From Sphingomonas sp. S2M10 (lineage in GTDB: Bacteria; Pseudomonadota; Alphaproteobacteria; Sphingomonadales; Sphingomonadaceae): 64,000 bases of DNA. Shown in pieces: positions 27,346 through 35,181 of the stretch. The notes under the pieces were generated by a model. That model made no database searches. It saw only the letters and a list, made by a program, of their open reading frames with translations, and had not been told where the DNA came from. Position numbers and translations under genes: made by a program. The DNA is taken from positions 143,958-207,957 of the forward strand of contig NZ_JAAILI010000043.1 in the NCBI RefSeq assembly GCF_012650175.1, in the 5' to 3' direction. The first letter of the stretch is position 1, and every line of letters starts with the position of its first letter.

Positions 27346-28791
27346 TCAGCGCGCCCGCTGCCGCGTCGCTGGCGCAGCGAGATACACGGGATTGGCGTAG
27401 AACCACAGATCCTGCCAGGGGTCCTCGCCCGCGACATCGGGTTGCGGCTCGCCCTGCTGCGTATTGGTGCCGCGAAGCCGCAGATAGCCATTGCCCGGCG
27501 CCGGCATCGTGTAGCGGATCACCTGCATCTCCCCTTCGCGACGCCAGTCCTTCGCCGTGAAGCGGCGGACCAGCCGCGTCGTCGGGTTCCGATCGCCGTC
27601 GTCGGCCCGAACGCTCCCCGCGATCAGATCGACATGGTCGACCTGCGGCACCTGCCCGCCCGCATTGGCGCGCGATGCGGGACGAAAGCGGATGGTCACG
27701 CGCAGCGGCTCGCCCGCAGGTGCGCGAAGGGTCTGCCCCATCTCCGCCGCCGGTCCTGGCCGGCCACTGCGGGCGACGCGAAAGTCGATTCCTTCGATCA
27801 GCCCGCCCGTTGCGGCAAAGACGCGGCCGGCGCGCAAGCCCGATAGGATGTCGGCCGGACGGCGCGCGGCGAACACCCAGGTCTTGGCATATTCGCCGGG
27901 CCAGAAATCCGCGCCGCCCTCGCGCCAATGGCCGTGCGAATCCGACGAGGCGGTGATCGTCCAATGGAGACCTTGGCCCAGCAGCGCATCCCAGGCGCCG
28001 CCCAGCACGGCCACCATCTGGTCGAAACCACCCAGCGTGGGGTAGCCGCCGTACAGCCCGCGCATGCTGTGCGCCGCGTCGATCCCCGTCGCGGGCCTAG
28101 CCGCCTGGTGCCCGGGCGCGCCCTCCATGCCGATAGCCACCATCGGCGCCACATCGCGCCAGCGGCGATATTCGGCGGGCGCATGCAACCCCCATCGGCC
28201 GAGGCCCGTGGCCGTGCGCGAGGGGTGGTTGGCGATCAGCACCGGCGTCACGGGCAGCGCCGCCATGTAGCGGAGCGCCGCGATCATATGCGCCTTGGCG
28301 TTGCGCGTGGGATCCGCCGGGAAGGGCTCGCGCTTGCCGAATCGCGATTCGATTGCGCGCAGCGTGTCGCGCTCGGCCGGGCCGTACGGGAGGATCAGGC
28401 TGGCATGTTCGCCGCCGGGCACGTCGAACTCCCAGCCGTAGAAGAGCACGAGGCCCGGGACCGCCTTGCGCGCCGCGACGACATCGGGCCAGGCGCGCGC
28501 ATGGTTGAGCGCGGAATGGCCGGGGCCGCCATGATCGGTGGACACCATCCAATCGAGACCGAAGCGCCGCGCCATCCGGGCGTTCTGCAGGATCGTGTGC
28601 GCGGAATCACCGCCGATCTCCGGCACGGGTGCGCGATCGGGATGGGCGGGATCCTCGCGATAGCGCGCGCTGTAGATGCTGTGGACATGATGGTCCCCGG
28701 CGAGCCAACGCCGCCCCGCGCCCGACTGCGCCGCGGCTGGCATGCTGAGGCCGACAAGAAGGGACAGGGCCAAGATCGGTTCGCGGTACAT
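27346..28791 (-). CDS. CehA/McbA-family metallohydrolase, secreted
   Basis: A PHP-like metal-dependent hydrolase of 481 residues. A signal peptide (EPILALSLLVGLSMPAAA) follows the ATG at 28791, which has GAGG nine bases upstream. Metal-ligand motifs run in family order: GDHHVHSIYS, STDHGGPGH, GWEFDVPGGEH, ANHPSR and SSDSHGHW. The last ~150 residues form a beta-rich domain with GNGYLRLRGTN. The family includes carbaryl and other ester/carbamate hydrolases, but most members act on unknown phosphoesters or amides. It lies downstream of the STN-type receptor on the same strand, separated by a hairpin, so it may be partly co-transcribed with that receptor. Confidence 0.85.
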   Translation of the reverse strand: MYREPILALSLLVGLSMPAAAQSGAGRRWLAGDHHVHSIYSARYREDPAHPDRAPVPEIGGDSAHTILQNARMARRFGLDWMVSTDHGGPGHSALNHARAWPDVVAARKAVPGLVLFYGWEFDVPGGEHASLILPYGPAERDTLRAIESRFGKREPFPADPTRNAKAHMIAALRYMAALPVTPVLIANHPSRTATGLGRWGLHAPAEYRRWRDVAPMVAIGMEGAPGHQAARPATGIDAAHSMRGLYGGYPTLGGFDQMVAVLGGAWDALLGQGLHWTITASSDSHGHWREGGADFWPGEYAKTWVFAARRPADILSGLRAGRVFAATGGLIEGIDFRVARSGRPGPAAEMGQTLRAPAGEPLRVTIRFRPASRANAGGQVPQVDHVDLIAGSVRADDGDRNPTTRLVRRFTAKDWRREGEMQVIRYTMPAPGNGYLRLRGTNTQQGEPQPDVAGEDPWQDLWFYANPVYLAAPATRQRAR

Positions 28792-28853
28792 CGCGCCTCG
28801 CGCATTTAGGAGAAAAGGTTTGCCGCCCGTTGCGGCTGGCAGCGCAACACGGA

Positions 28854-28889
28854 CAAGGGATCGCCGCAGCATCGAGCGGCGATCCCTTG
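28854..28889 (-). terminator. Perfect hairpin after the receptor gene
   Basis: A perfect 14-bp inverted repeat with an 8-base loop lies 16 bases past the receptor stop. It lacks a T-run, so it may be an attenuating or RNA-stabilising hairpin rather than a strong intrinsic terminator. Confidence 0.5.
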
Positions 28890-28904
28890 CCCAACGCGGT
28901 ACGA

Positions 28905-31900
28905 TCAGAACTTCGCGCGCACGCCGAAATTCACCGTCCGTCCGAAGGTGTGGATTTCGGTGAACTCACTCGTGGTTCCGGCGAAAGACACCTGCCGCTG
29001 GTCGAGCAGGTTTACCACTTGGCCGAACAGTTCGACATTCGGCTTCACCCGGAAGCTGGTGCCCAGATCGACGATGCCGAAGCCCTTCTGATAATAGGCG
29101 ACGACGTCCTCCGGCGTCGGCAACGAGGTGACCAGCGCGCCGGAATCGGTGATATAGTCGCTGCGATAGGTATAGCTGACGTTGATTTCGAACGGGCCGG
29201 TCTCAAAGAAGGGCGTGATCGAATAGCTGACGTCGGACACGCCCTGAATGCCCGCCGTCTGCAGGCCCACGCCCGTGCGGTTCAGCTCCAGCTTGGTCGT
29301 GGCGAAGGTAGCGGTCGCGGTCACGCCCAGGCCGAAGGGCAGCTTGTTGGTGAAGCCGAATTCCACGCCCGAGATCTTGGCATCGCCGACATTGGTGGGC
29401 GTGGCGACCAGCACGTCCACCGGTAGCGTCGATCCGTCCTTTACCGCAAAGGCCAGCGTGCGGGTCTCGAAGTCCGAGGCGACATAGTCGCTGATGTCCT
29501 TGTGGAACGCAGCGATGGTGAACGCACCGAACTTGTTGAAATACCATTCGAACGACGCGTCGAAGTTCCACGCGGTATAGGGCCGGAGATTGGGGTTGCC
29601 GGCGGTCGCCTGCAGGTTGATCGTCGGATCGGCCAGCGCGGCAGCGCCCTGATTGTAGATGCTGGTAACGGTGACGCTATTCGTATTGATCGAGTTGCGC
29701 AGCTCGGACAGCGACGGTCGCGTCATCGTCTTGGCCACACCGAGCCGCAGCTGGACGTTGTCGAGGAACTTCAGCGTCGCGTTGGCGCTGGGCAGCCATT
29801 CGTCATAGCGCGCGCGCGTCGTCGCCGGGGTGACGGCGGTAGTCACCCCGCCCTTGCCGTCCGAAACCGGCGCGACCGTGGTGCCGCGCACGTTGGTGCG
29901 GGTCTGCACATAGCGCACGCCCAGATTGCCGGTAAGCGGCACCCCCCCCAGGTCAGCGGCGAAATCGACGCGGCCATAGCCGGCGGCGATCTTCTCGCCG
30001 ATGCGGTAGGAATTCTGGAGATCGGCCGCGGTCGGCGCCAGATCATAGGCGCTGGGGTTCACGCCGTCGAACTCGGTGCCCAGCGTGTAGTTCTGGTTGA
30101 ACAGCCCCCAATCGACATTCGCCCATGGCTGGCGGCGCTCGATCGACTGGTCGAACGCGTTCGACGGCACCGGATAGCTGATATAGTCCGTCGTGCGCGT
30201 GGCGCCCGTGCGCAGCACGGCGGCGTTGCGGTCGCGGCGCTGATAGTCGCGATAGCGATCCGAATATTGGCCGCCGAAACGCAGACGGGTGAAGCGCACC
30301 CCGCCGACGCCGAAATCGAGATCGCGCCCGATGTTCAGCACCCCGGTCTTGTCCTCGTCCTTCGAATTGATCGGGCGCACCGCGAAGCTCTCGAAGAGCA
30401 TGCCCGAGCCGTTGGTGAGATCGAGATCGGTGAACAGCGCGTTGACCTTGCCGTCGTTCACCACGTCGTTGCTGAAATCGAAGGTGAGATTGCCGCCCGC
30501 GCGATCGGCGGTGCGATATTGCACGCGCTGGATCGGCGTATCGAGATCGCTGGTCGCCTGCGCAAAGCTGAAGCGTGGTTCGATCTGCCAGCCGCCCAGC
30601 TCGAGTTTCACGGTGCCGTTCAGCTGGAGGTTGCGGTGCGACTGGTCCATATATTCGGCATAGTTGCGGATCCGCGCGCCGCGGATGGTTCCCGCCACCA
30701 GCCGACCGTCGCGCACCACCGCCGTGGCCGGATCGAGCCGGGCGATCTGGCTGGGAATGTAATAGGTAAGGCGGCGTTCGGTGGTCTCGTTGTTGAACTG
30801 CGAGAACAGGCCGTCCAGCTTCACCTCGACGCCGTCCGCGGGGCGCCATTGCACGCCGGCAACCGCGCTGATGCGCTCGCGATTTTCCAGCTCGAGATAG
30901 GGCTGCGCGTCACCGGGCGCGCGGATCGTGCCGAAGCCGGGCACCGCGGTGCTCTGCCAGCCCACGCGCAGGCGATCGAACTGCACGTTGCGCTTGGTAT
31001 AGGAAAGGCCCGCGAGCACGCCGAAGGTCTGCGCGGCATTGCGCCACCCCGCCGAGATCGCGCCGTTGGGCTGCAGCTTGTCGGTCCGCGCCTCATAGCC
31101 GCCATAGGCGCTCACCGCGAGGAACGGGGTGCGGTCGAGCGGCTTGATCAGCCGGATGTCGACCGAGGAACCGATGCCGCTCTCGACCAGATCGGCGGTC
31201 GGCGATTTGGTGACGACGACGCTGTCGATCAGCTGGGCGGGCAGCACCTGCAGCCGGAACTGCCGGCCCGACTGGCCGGAGTTGCGGATATTTTCGTTAT
31301 ACGCCAGCGGCATGCCGTCGAACGTCACCGCCTGGAAATTGGGACCCAGGCCGCGCACGCTGATGAACTGGCCTTCGCCCGCCTCGCGCACGATGGTGAC
31401 GCCGGGCACGCGCTGCAGCGCCTCGGCGACGTTGAACGCGGGCAGCTTGCCGATATCGGCGGCGACCACCGCGTCCGAAATCGAATCCGCGTTGCGCTTC
31501 ACGTCCAGCGCGCGCTCGACACCGTCGGAGAAATTGGCAGTGACGACGATTTCTTCGGCGGCGGGCGCCGTGTCGACAAGGCTAGCTGACGCCTGGCGCG
31601 ACGCCGTGGTCGCGGCGCGGACGATCAGCGCGCCCGATCCGTCGCGCACCACGGTCAGCGGCGTGCCGGCGATCAGGCGGCGCAGGGCGGTTTCGGCATC
31701 GAACTCGCCCGACAATGCGGGTGCCCGGAACTGCGCCACCGCATCGCGGGTGAACAGGATGTCGCTGCCGCTCTGGCGCGCGAGCTGCTCCAGCGCCCGA
31801 TCCATCGGCTGGGCCGCGATCGCGAGGTGCACCCGCCGCGCCGCGCCCCGCGCCTGCGCCTGCGCGGCCGTCGCCATGGCGAGCGTGGATAGCGTGAGCG

Positions 31901-31943
31901 CAAGCGCCGCCGACCGGCAAAGCTGCCGCTTCAACTTGGTCAT
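28905..31943 (-). CDS. TonB-dependent receptor with STN signalling domain (FecA-type)
   Basis: About 1012 residues from the ATG at 31943 (GGGGAA upstream). A signal peptide ending TAAQAQ is followed by a secretin/TonB N-terminal (STN) domain at about residues 35-110 (VHLAIAAQPMDRALEQLARQSG). Then come the plug (AEEIVVTANFSDGVERALDVKR, FNVAEALQRVPGV, ISVRGLGPNFQAVTF) and a barrel ending NFGVRAKF. The STN domain lets ligand binding at the outer membrane signal to an inner-membrane FecR protein. The FecR and sigma genes lie directly upstream in the same direction, which completes a cell-surface signalling set. The ligand is unknown. Confidence 0.93.
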   Translation of the reverse strand: MTKLKRQLCRSAALALTLSTLAMATAAQAQARGAARRVHLAIAAQPMDRALEQLARQSGSDILFTRDAVAQFRAPALSGEFDAETALRRLIAGTPLTVVRDGSGALIVRAATTASRQASASLVDTAPAAEEIVVTANFSDGVERALDVKRNADSISDAVVAADIGKLPAFNVAEALQRVPGVTIVREAGEGQFISVRGLGPNFQAVTFDGMPLAYNENIRNSGQSGRQFRLQVLPAQLIDSVVVTKSPTADLVESGIGSSVDIRLIKPLDRTPFLAVSAYGGYEARTDKLQPNGAISAGWRNAAQTFGVLAGLSYTKRNVQFDRLRVGWQSTAVPGFGTIRAPGDAQPYLELENRERISAVAGVQWRPADGVEVKLDGLFSQFNNETTERRLTYYIPSQIARLDPATAVVRDGRLVAGTIRGARIRNYAEYMDQSHRNLQLNGTVKLELGGWQIEPRFSFAQATSDLDTPIQRVQYRTADRAGGNLTFDFSNDVVNDGKVNALFTDLDLTNGSGMLFESFAVRPINSKDEDKTGVLNIGRDLDFGVGGVRFTRLRFGGQYSDRYRDYQRRDRNAAVLRTGATRTTDYISYPVPSNAFDQSIERRQPWANVDWGLFNQNYTLGTEFDGVNPSAYDLAPTAADLQNSYRIGEKIAAGYGRVDFAADLGGVPLTGNLGVRYVQTRTNVRGTTVAPVSDGKGGVTTAVTPATTRARYDEWLPSANATLKFLDNVQLRLGVAKTMTRPSLSELRNSINTNSVTVTSIYNQGAAALADPTINLQATAGNPNLRPYTAWNFDASFEWYFNKFGAFTIAAFHKDISDYVASDFETRTLAFAVKDGSTLPVDVLVATPTNVGDAKISGVEFGFTNKLPFGLGVTATATFATTKLELNRTGVGLQTAGIQGVSDVSYSITPFFETGPFEINVSYTYRSDYITDSGALVTSLPTPEDVVAYYQKGFGIVDLGTSFRVKPNVELFGQVVNLLDQRQVSFAGTTSEFTEIHTFGRTVNFGVRAKF

Positions 31944-32031
31944 GAATCTGTTCCCCTTCCGCGCTCCTGGCGAGCGCCCGATCCCTCGACGTCGGGGGCC
32001 GCGATTTCCCCACCCCCGCCGCGGAAAAAAA

Positions 32032-32970
32032 TCAGGGGTCGGTGGATTCGATGCGGATCGTCTGCCCGTCGCTGGACACGCGCACCGGCAGCAGCAGCGC
32101 CAGCGAGCGGGCAAAGGCCTCCGGATCGCCGACCCGATAGACCCCGCTCAGCCGCATCGCGGCGGCGCGGGGATCGGCGATGACCAGCGCATGAGTCGAA
32201 TAGCGGTTCATCTCGGCCGTCGCCTGGGCCAGCGTTTCGTCACGAAACGCCAGCCGCCCGCTCTGCCAGGCGATCAGGTCGTCGAGTTCGGGATGGTCGA
32301 CCCGGTCGGCCCGCCCTGCCGCAATGGCGATGCGGCTGCCCGGGGAAAGCGCCACCGGCGCCCCTGCTGCGTCGACCCTGGCACTGCCCTGGATGGCGGT
32401 CAGCGCCACCATGTCGCCCTCGCGCCGCAGATCAAGCCGGCCCGCCTGCGCCGTCGCCCGCCGTACACCCAGATCGATCACGAAGGGCCGTGGATCGGCG
32501 GCGATGTCCACGTCTACCCGTCCCAGGCCCAGCGCCAGCGTGCGCACGTCGCGCCGCGTCCGGAAGCGGATCCGTGTATCGGTATCGAGCATCACCCGGC
32601 TGCCGTCTTCCAGCACCAGCCTGCGCTGCTCGCCGACCTCGGTACGATATACGCCGGCCTGCGCTTCCCGCCAGCCAAGCGTGAGGCTGCCCGCCAGCAC
32701 GAGTGCGCCGCCGCCCGCCAGGACCATCCGGCGCGACACCCCGCCGGCCTCCACCGGTGCAGCCGCCGGCGCGAAGCTGCTCCCGGAGAGCCCGGGCAGC
32801 GCATCCCAGATGGTGGAGGCGCGTTCGAACGCATCACGATGGGATGGATCGGCACCAAGCCAGGCCCGGAACGCCGCATCGTCCGCCGCCGTGCGATCGT
32901 CCGCATGCAATCGTGCCAGCCACTCTCCCGCCTGCCGGTTGGCATGTTCCGGCTCGCTGCGGAAGATCAC
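32032..32970 (-). CDS. FecR-family anti-sigma/transducer
   Basis: About 312 residues from a GTG at 32970 placed one base after the sigma-factor stop. An N-terminal cytoplasmic helical region (AGEWLARLHADDRTAADDAAFRAWLGADPSHRDAFE, the FecR_N/DUF4880 motif) is followed by one membrane segment (SRRMVLAGGGALVLAGSLTLG) at about residues 85-105. The periplasmic FecR domain has GEQRRLVLEDGSRVMLDTDTRI and a C-terminal STN-like module (ETLAQATAEMNRYS). It should hold the cognate sigma factor and be released by the downstream receptor's STN domain. Confidence 0.9.
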   Translation of the reverse strand: MIFRSEPEHANRQAGEWLARLHADDRTAADDAAFRAWLGADPSHRDAFERASTIWDALPGLSGSSFAPAAAPVEAGGVSRRMVLAGGGALVLAGSLTLGWREAQAGVYRTEVGEQRRLVLEDGSRVMLDTDTRIRFRTRRDVRTLALGLGRVDVDIAADPRPFVIDLGVRRATAQAGRLDLRREGDMVALTAIQGSARVDAAGAPVALSPGSRIAIAAGRADRVDHPELDDLIAWQSGRLAFRDETLAQATAEMNRYSTHALVIADPRAAAMRLSGVYRVGDPEAFARSLALLLPVRVSSDGQTIRIESTDP

Positions 32971-32971
32971 G

Positions 32972-33475
32972 TCACCAATGCTCCATCCAGTCCGTAAGAT
33001 GCGCCATCGCCTTGGCGATGTGCTTTTCGACGGCACTCTGGCTGATGCCGAGTTCTTCCGCGATCTCGCGATATTTACGCCCGTCCAGCCGGTGCATCAA
33101 GAAGATCTCGCGCGTGCGCGGGCTGAGCTGGCCGACGCCGATCCGCAGCCGTTCCAGACGATGACGGGCGATCAGCATCTCATCTTGCAGCGGCCGCAGA
33201 TCGGCGACGGCTTCGCAGGCACGCGGCGGATCGGCCAGCAGCATCGCGCCGATTCGCCGCTCACGTCGATAGGCGTCGATGCCGCGATTGGCGGCACTGC
33301 GCGCGAGCAGGGCCGCGGCGTTGGCCGCCTCCCCCTCCCGCTCCGCCACGCCGATCCAGGCATCGTGGAGCAGGTCCTCGGCGTCGTCGCGGCGGGTCAT
33401 GCGCGCGATCTGATCGCGCAGCCGCGACCAGCCCGTTCCCAGCACCGCTTCGAAGACGCCCCTGCTCGCTGCCAT
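32972..33475 (-). CDS. FecI-type ECF sigma factor
   Basis: 167 residues from the ATG at 33475; a longer in-frame start at 33646 would add a basic stretch with no family resemblance. Region 2 is seen as MTRRDDAEDLLHDAWIGVAE and region 4 as LSPRTREIFLMHRLDGRKYREIAEELGISQSAVEKHIAKAM, the typical FecI helix-turn-helix. It is the first gene of the sigma-FecR-receptor set and diverges by 139 bases from a second sigma gene. It should direct transcription of the 28905-31943 receptor. Confidence 0.9.
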   Translation of the reverse strand: MAASRGVFEAVLGTGWSRLRDQIARMTRRDDAEDLLHDAWIGVAEREGEAANAAALLARSAANRGIDAYRRERRIGAMLLADPPRACEAVADLRPLQDEMLIARHRLERLRIGVGQLSPRTREIFLMHRLDGRKYREIAEELGISQSAVEKHIAKAMAHLTDWMEHW

Positions 33476-33614
33476 GCGGTGATCGCTAGAAAGTTGTGCA
33501 TACGTTTTGATGACAGGTCGGCGACACGGCGATGACGCACGGGCATAAACGCGCCGCACCTTCCGCCGGGTCGCCAATCTGTCAAATTCACCCGCTAGCG
33601 CGCCCGCAACCGAG

Positions 33615-34199
33615 GTGGAGCATGCGTTGAGCTGGCTGCGGGACATCGATCGCTGGTTTCTGGCCGAGGTGCTGCCGCACGCAGCGGCGTTCCGCGCGCG
33701 TGCCGCACATTTCTGCGGCCGGGACGAGGCGGAAGACCTGGTGCAGGAAGCCTATGCGCGCGTGCTCAAGACGCCGGACCACCGCGCCATCGCCGCGCCC
33801 CGTGCCTTCGTCCTCACCATCATCCACAATCTCGCGCTGGAACGGCTGCGCCGCGCCGCCGTGGTGCGCATCGATCTGCTGGCGTCGCTGGACATGCCCG
33901 ACCTCGCCGATCCGGCCCCGGATGCCTTTGCCGTCGCCGCGGGGCGCTCGGAGCTCGACCACCTGCTCGCGCAGATCGAGGCGCTGCCGCCGCAGTGCGC
34001 GCGGGTGCTCCACATGCGCAAGATCCAGGGCATGCCGCCGGCCGCGATCGCCGAGGCGCTTTCCATCTCGCTCTCGACCGTGGAAAAGCATATCGCTAAG
34101 GGCCTCGCCCTGATTACGAAGGGTCGCCGCGATCGCGCGCTCCCGGTGGAGGAATCTTGGCCGACCCGATCGAACCCGCACAGCGCCACGAAGACCTGA
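33615..34199 (+). CDS. FecI-type ECF sigma factor (second system)
   Basis: 194 residues. Region 2 is FCGRDEAEDLVQEAYARVLKTP, with a downstream APRAFVLTIIHNLALERLRR core helix; region 4 is LPPQCARVLHMRKIQGMPPAAIAEALSISLSTVEKHIAKGL. The GTG at 33615 is the furthest credible start; a TTG at 33627 behind GGTGGAG is possible. Its 3' end overlaps the FecR gene by 43 bases, so the last ~14 residues are encoded in a region read in two frames. It should activate the receptor at 35182. Confidence 0.88.
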   Translation: MEHALSWLRDIDRWFLAEVLPHAAAFRARAAHFCGRDEAEDLVQEAYARVLKTPDHRAIAAPRAFVLTIIHNLALERLRRAAVVRIDLLASLDMPDLADPAPDAFAVAAGRSELDHLLAQIEALPPQCARVLHMRKIQGMPPAAIAEALSISLSTVEKHIAKGLALITKGRRDRALPVEESWPTRSNPHSATKT

Positions 34200-35101
34200 T
34201 CGACGATGCCGCCAAATGGCTGGCGGCGCTCGACTCGGGCTCGGCGAGCGTCGCCGCGTTCGAGGCCTGGCGATCGGCCGATCCGCGGCACGCGGTCGCC
34301 TTCGCCGAAGTTGCCGGCAGCTGGCGCGACCTCGATGCGCTGCGAGTCTCGCAAAGCGATCTGCCGCCGCCCCCGCTTGCCGCAGCGACGGCGGACGCGC
34401 TGCGCCCGCGCCGTCATTTCCTGAAAGCGGCGACCGGCGCGATCGCCGTCGCGGCTGCGGGCGGCGGCTTCGCCTATCGCGCCTATGCCCGCGGCAAGGC
34501 GGAAACCGCGGTCGGCGAACGCACGACCATCACGGTGGCGAAGGGCATCGCGGTCGACCTCAACACCGACAGCCGCATTTATTGGCGCGAGGGCGATCCG
34601 GCGTCGCTGTGGCTGGAACGCGGCGAGGTGGCGATCCGGCTGAACGCGGGGCAGGCGCTGGAGCTGCACACCCCCGGCGGCCGCTTCCGCTGCGCCCCCG
34701 GCGCCTATAATGCGCGGCTGCGAGGTGCGGCGTGCGAGCTCGCGGTCTTGGCCGGCAGCGTTGCCGATGCGCGCGGCGTGAAAGCCACCACCGGCATGAT
34801 CGCGCTCGCCACGCAGGGCGATCTCGACCTGCGCGCCGAGGACGCCGATCTCGCCCGCATCACCGCCTGGCAGAACGACACGCTGGTGCTGAACGGCGAG
34901 AGCCTGGATTACGCGCTCGCCGAGATCAACCGCTACCAGCGGCACAAGATCATGATCGGCGATCCGGCGCTCGCCCGGTTGCGGCTGGGCGGCACCTTCG
35001 CCACGCGCGATCCGGCCGAATTTCTTGGCGCACTGCGCAGTTCGTTCGGCGTCCGCGCCGCCACCAGCGCCGACGGCAGCATCGTTCTCACCAGAGGCTG
35101 A
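34157..35101 (+). CDS. FecR-family anti-sigma/transducer (second system)
   Basis: 314 residues starting at a TTG directly after GGAGGA. FecR_N motif: DAAKWLAALDSGSASVAAFEAWRSADPRHAVAFAEV. A single membrane segment follows RRHFLKAATGAIAVAAAGGGFAY (about residues 85-105). The FecR domain shows GERTTITVAKGIAVDLNTDSRIYW and a C-terminal STN-like part with LDYALAEINRYQ. It overlaps the sigma gene and lies 80 bases upstream of an STN receptor, mirroring the divergent set. It shares architecture but little close sequence identity with the 32032-32970 protein, so the two systems should be insulated. Confidence 0.9.
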   Translation: MADPIEPAQRHEDLIDDAAKWLAALDSGSASVAAFEAWRSADPRHAVAFAEVAGSWRDLDALRVSQSDLPPPPLAAATADALRPRRHFLKAATGAIAVAAAGGGFAYRAYARGKAETAVGERTTITVAKGIAVDLNTDSRIYWREGDPASLWLERGEVAIRLNAGQALELHTPGGRFRCAPGAYNARLRGAACELAVLAGSVADARGVKATTGMIALATQGDLDLRAEDADLARITAWQNDTLVLNGESLDYALAEINRYQRHKIMIGDPALARLRLGGTFATRDPAEFLGALRSSFGVRAATSADGSIVLTRG

Positions 35102-35181
35102 AATTTTTTTCGGGCCGAATGGCGGTTTCGCCGCTCCCATCCATCCTTGCTGGGACAAACGTTTCCAAGAGCGGGGTTTCC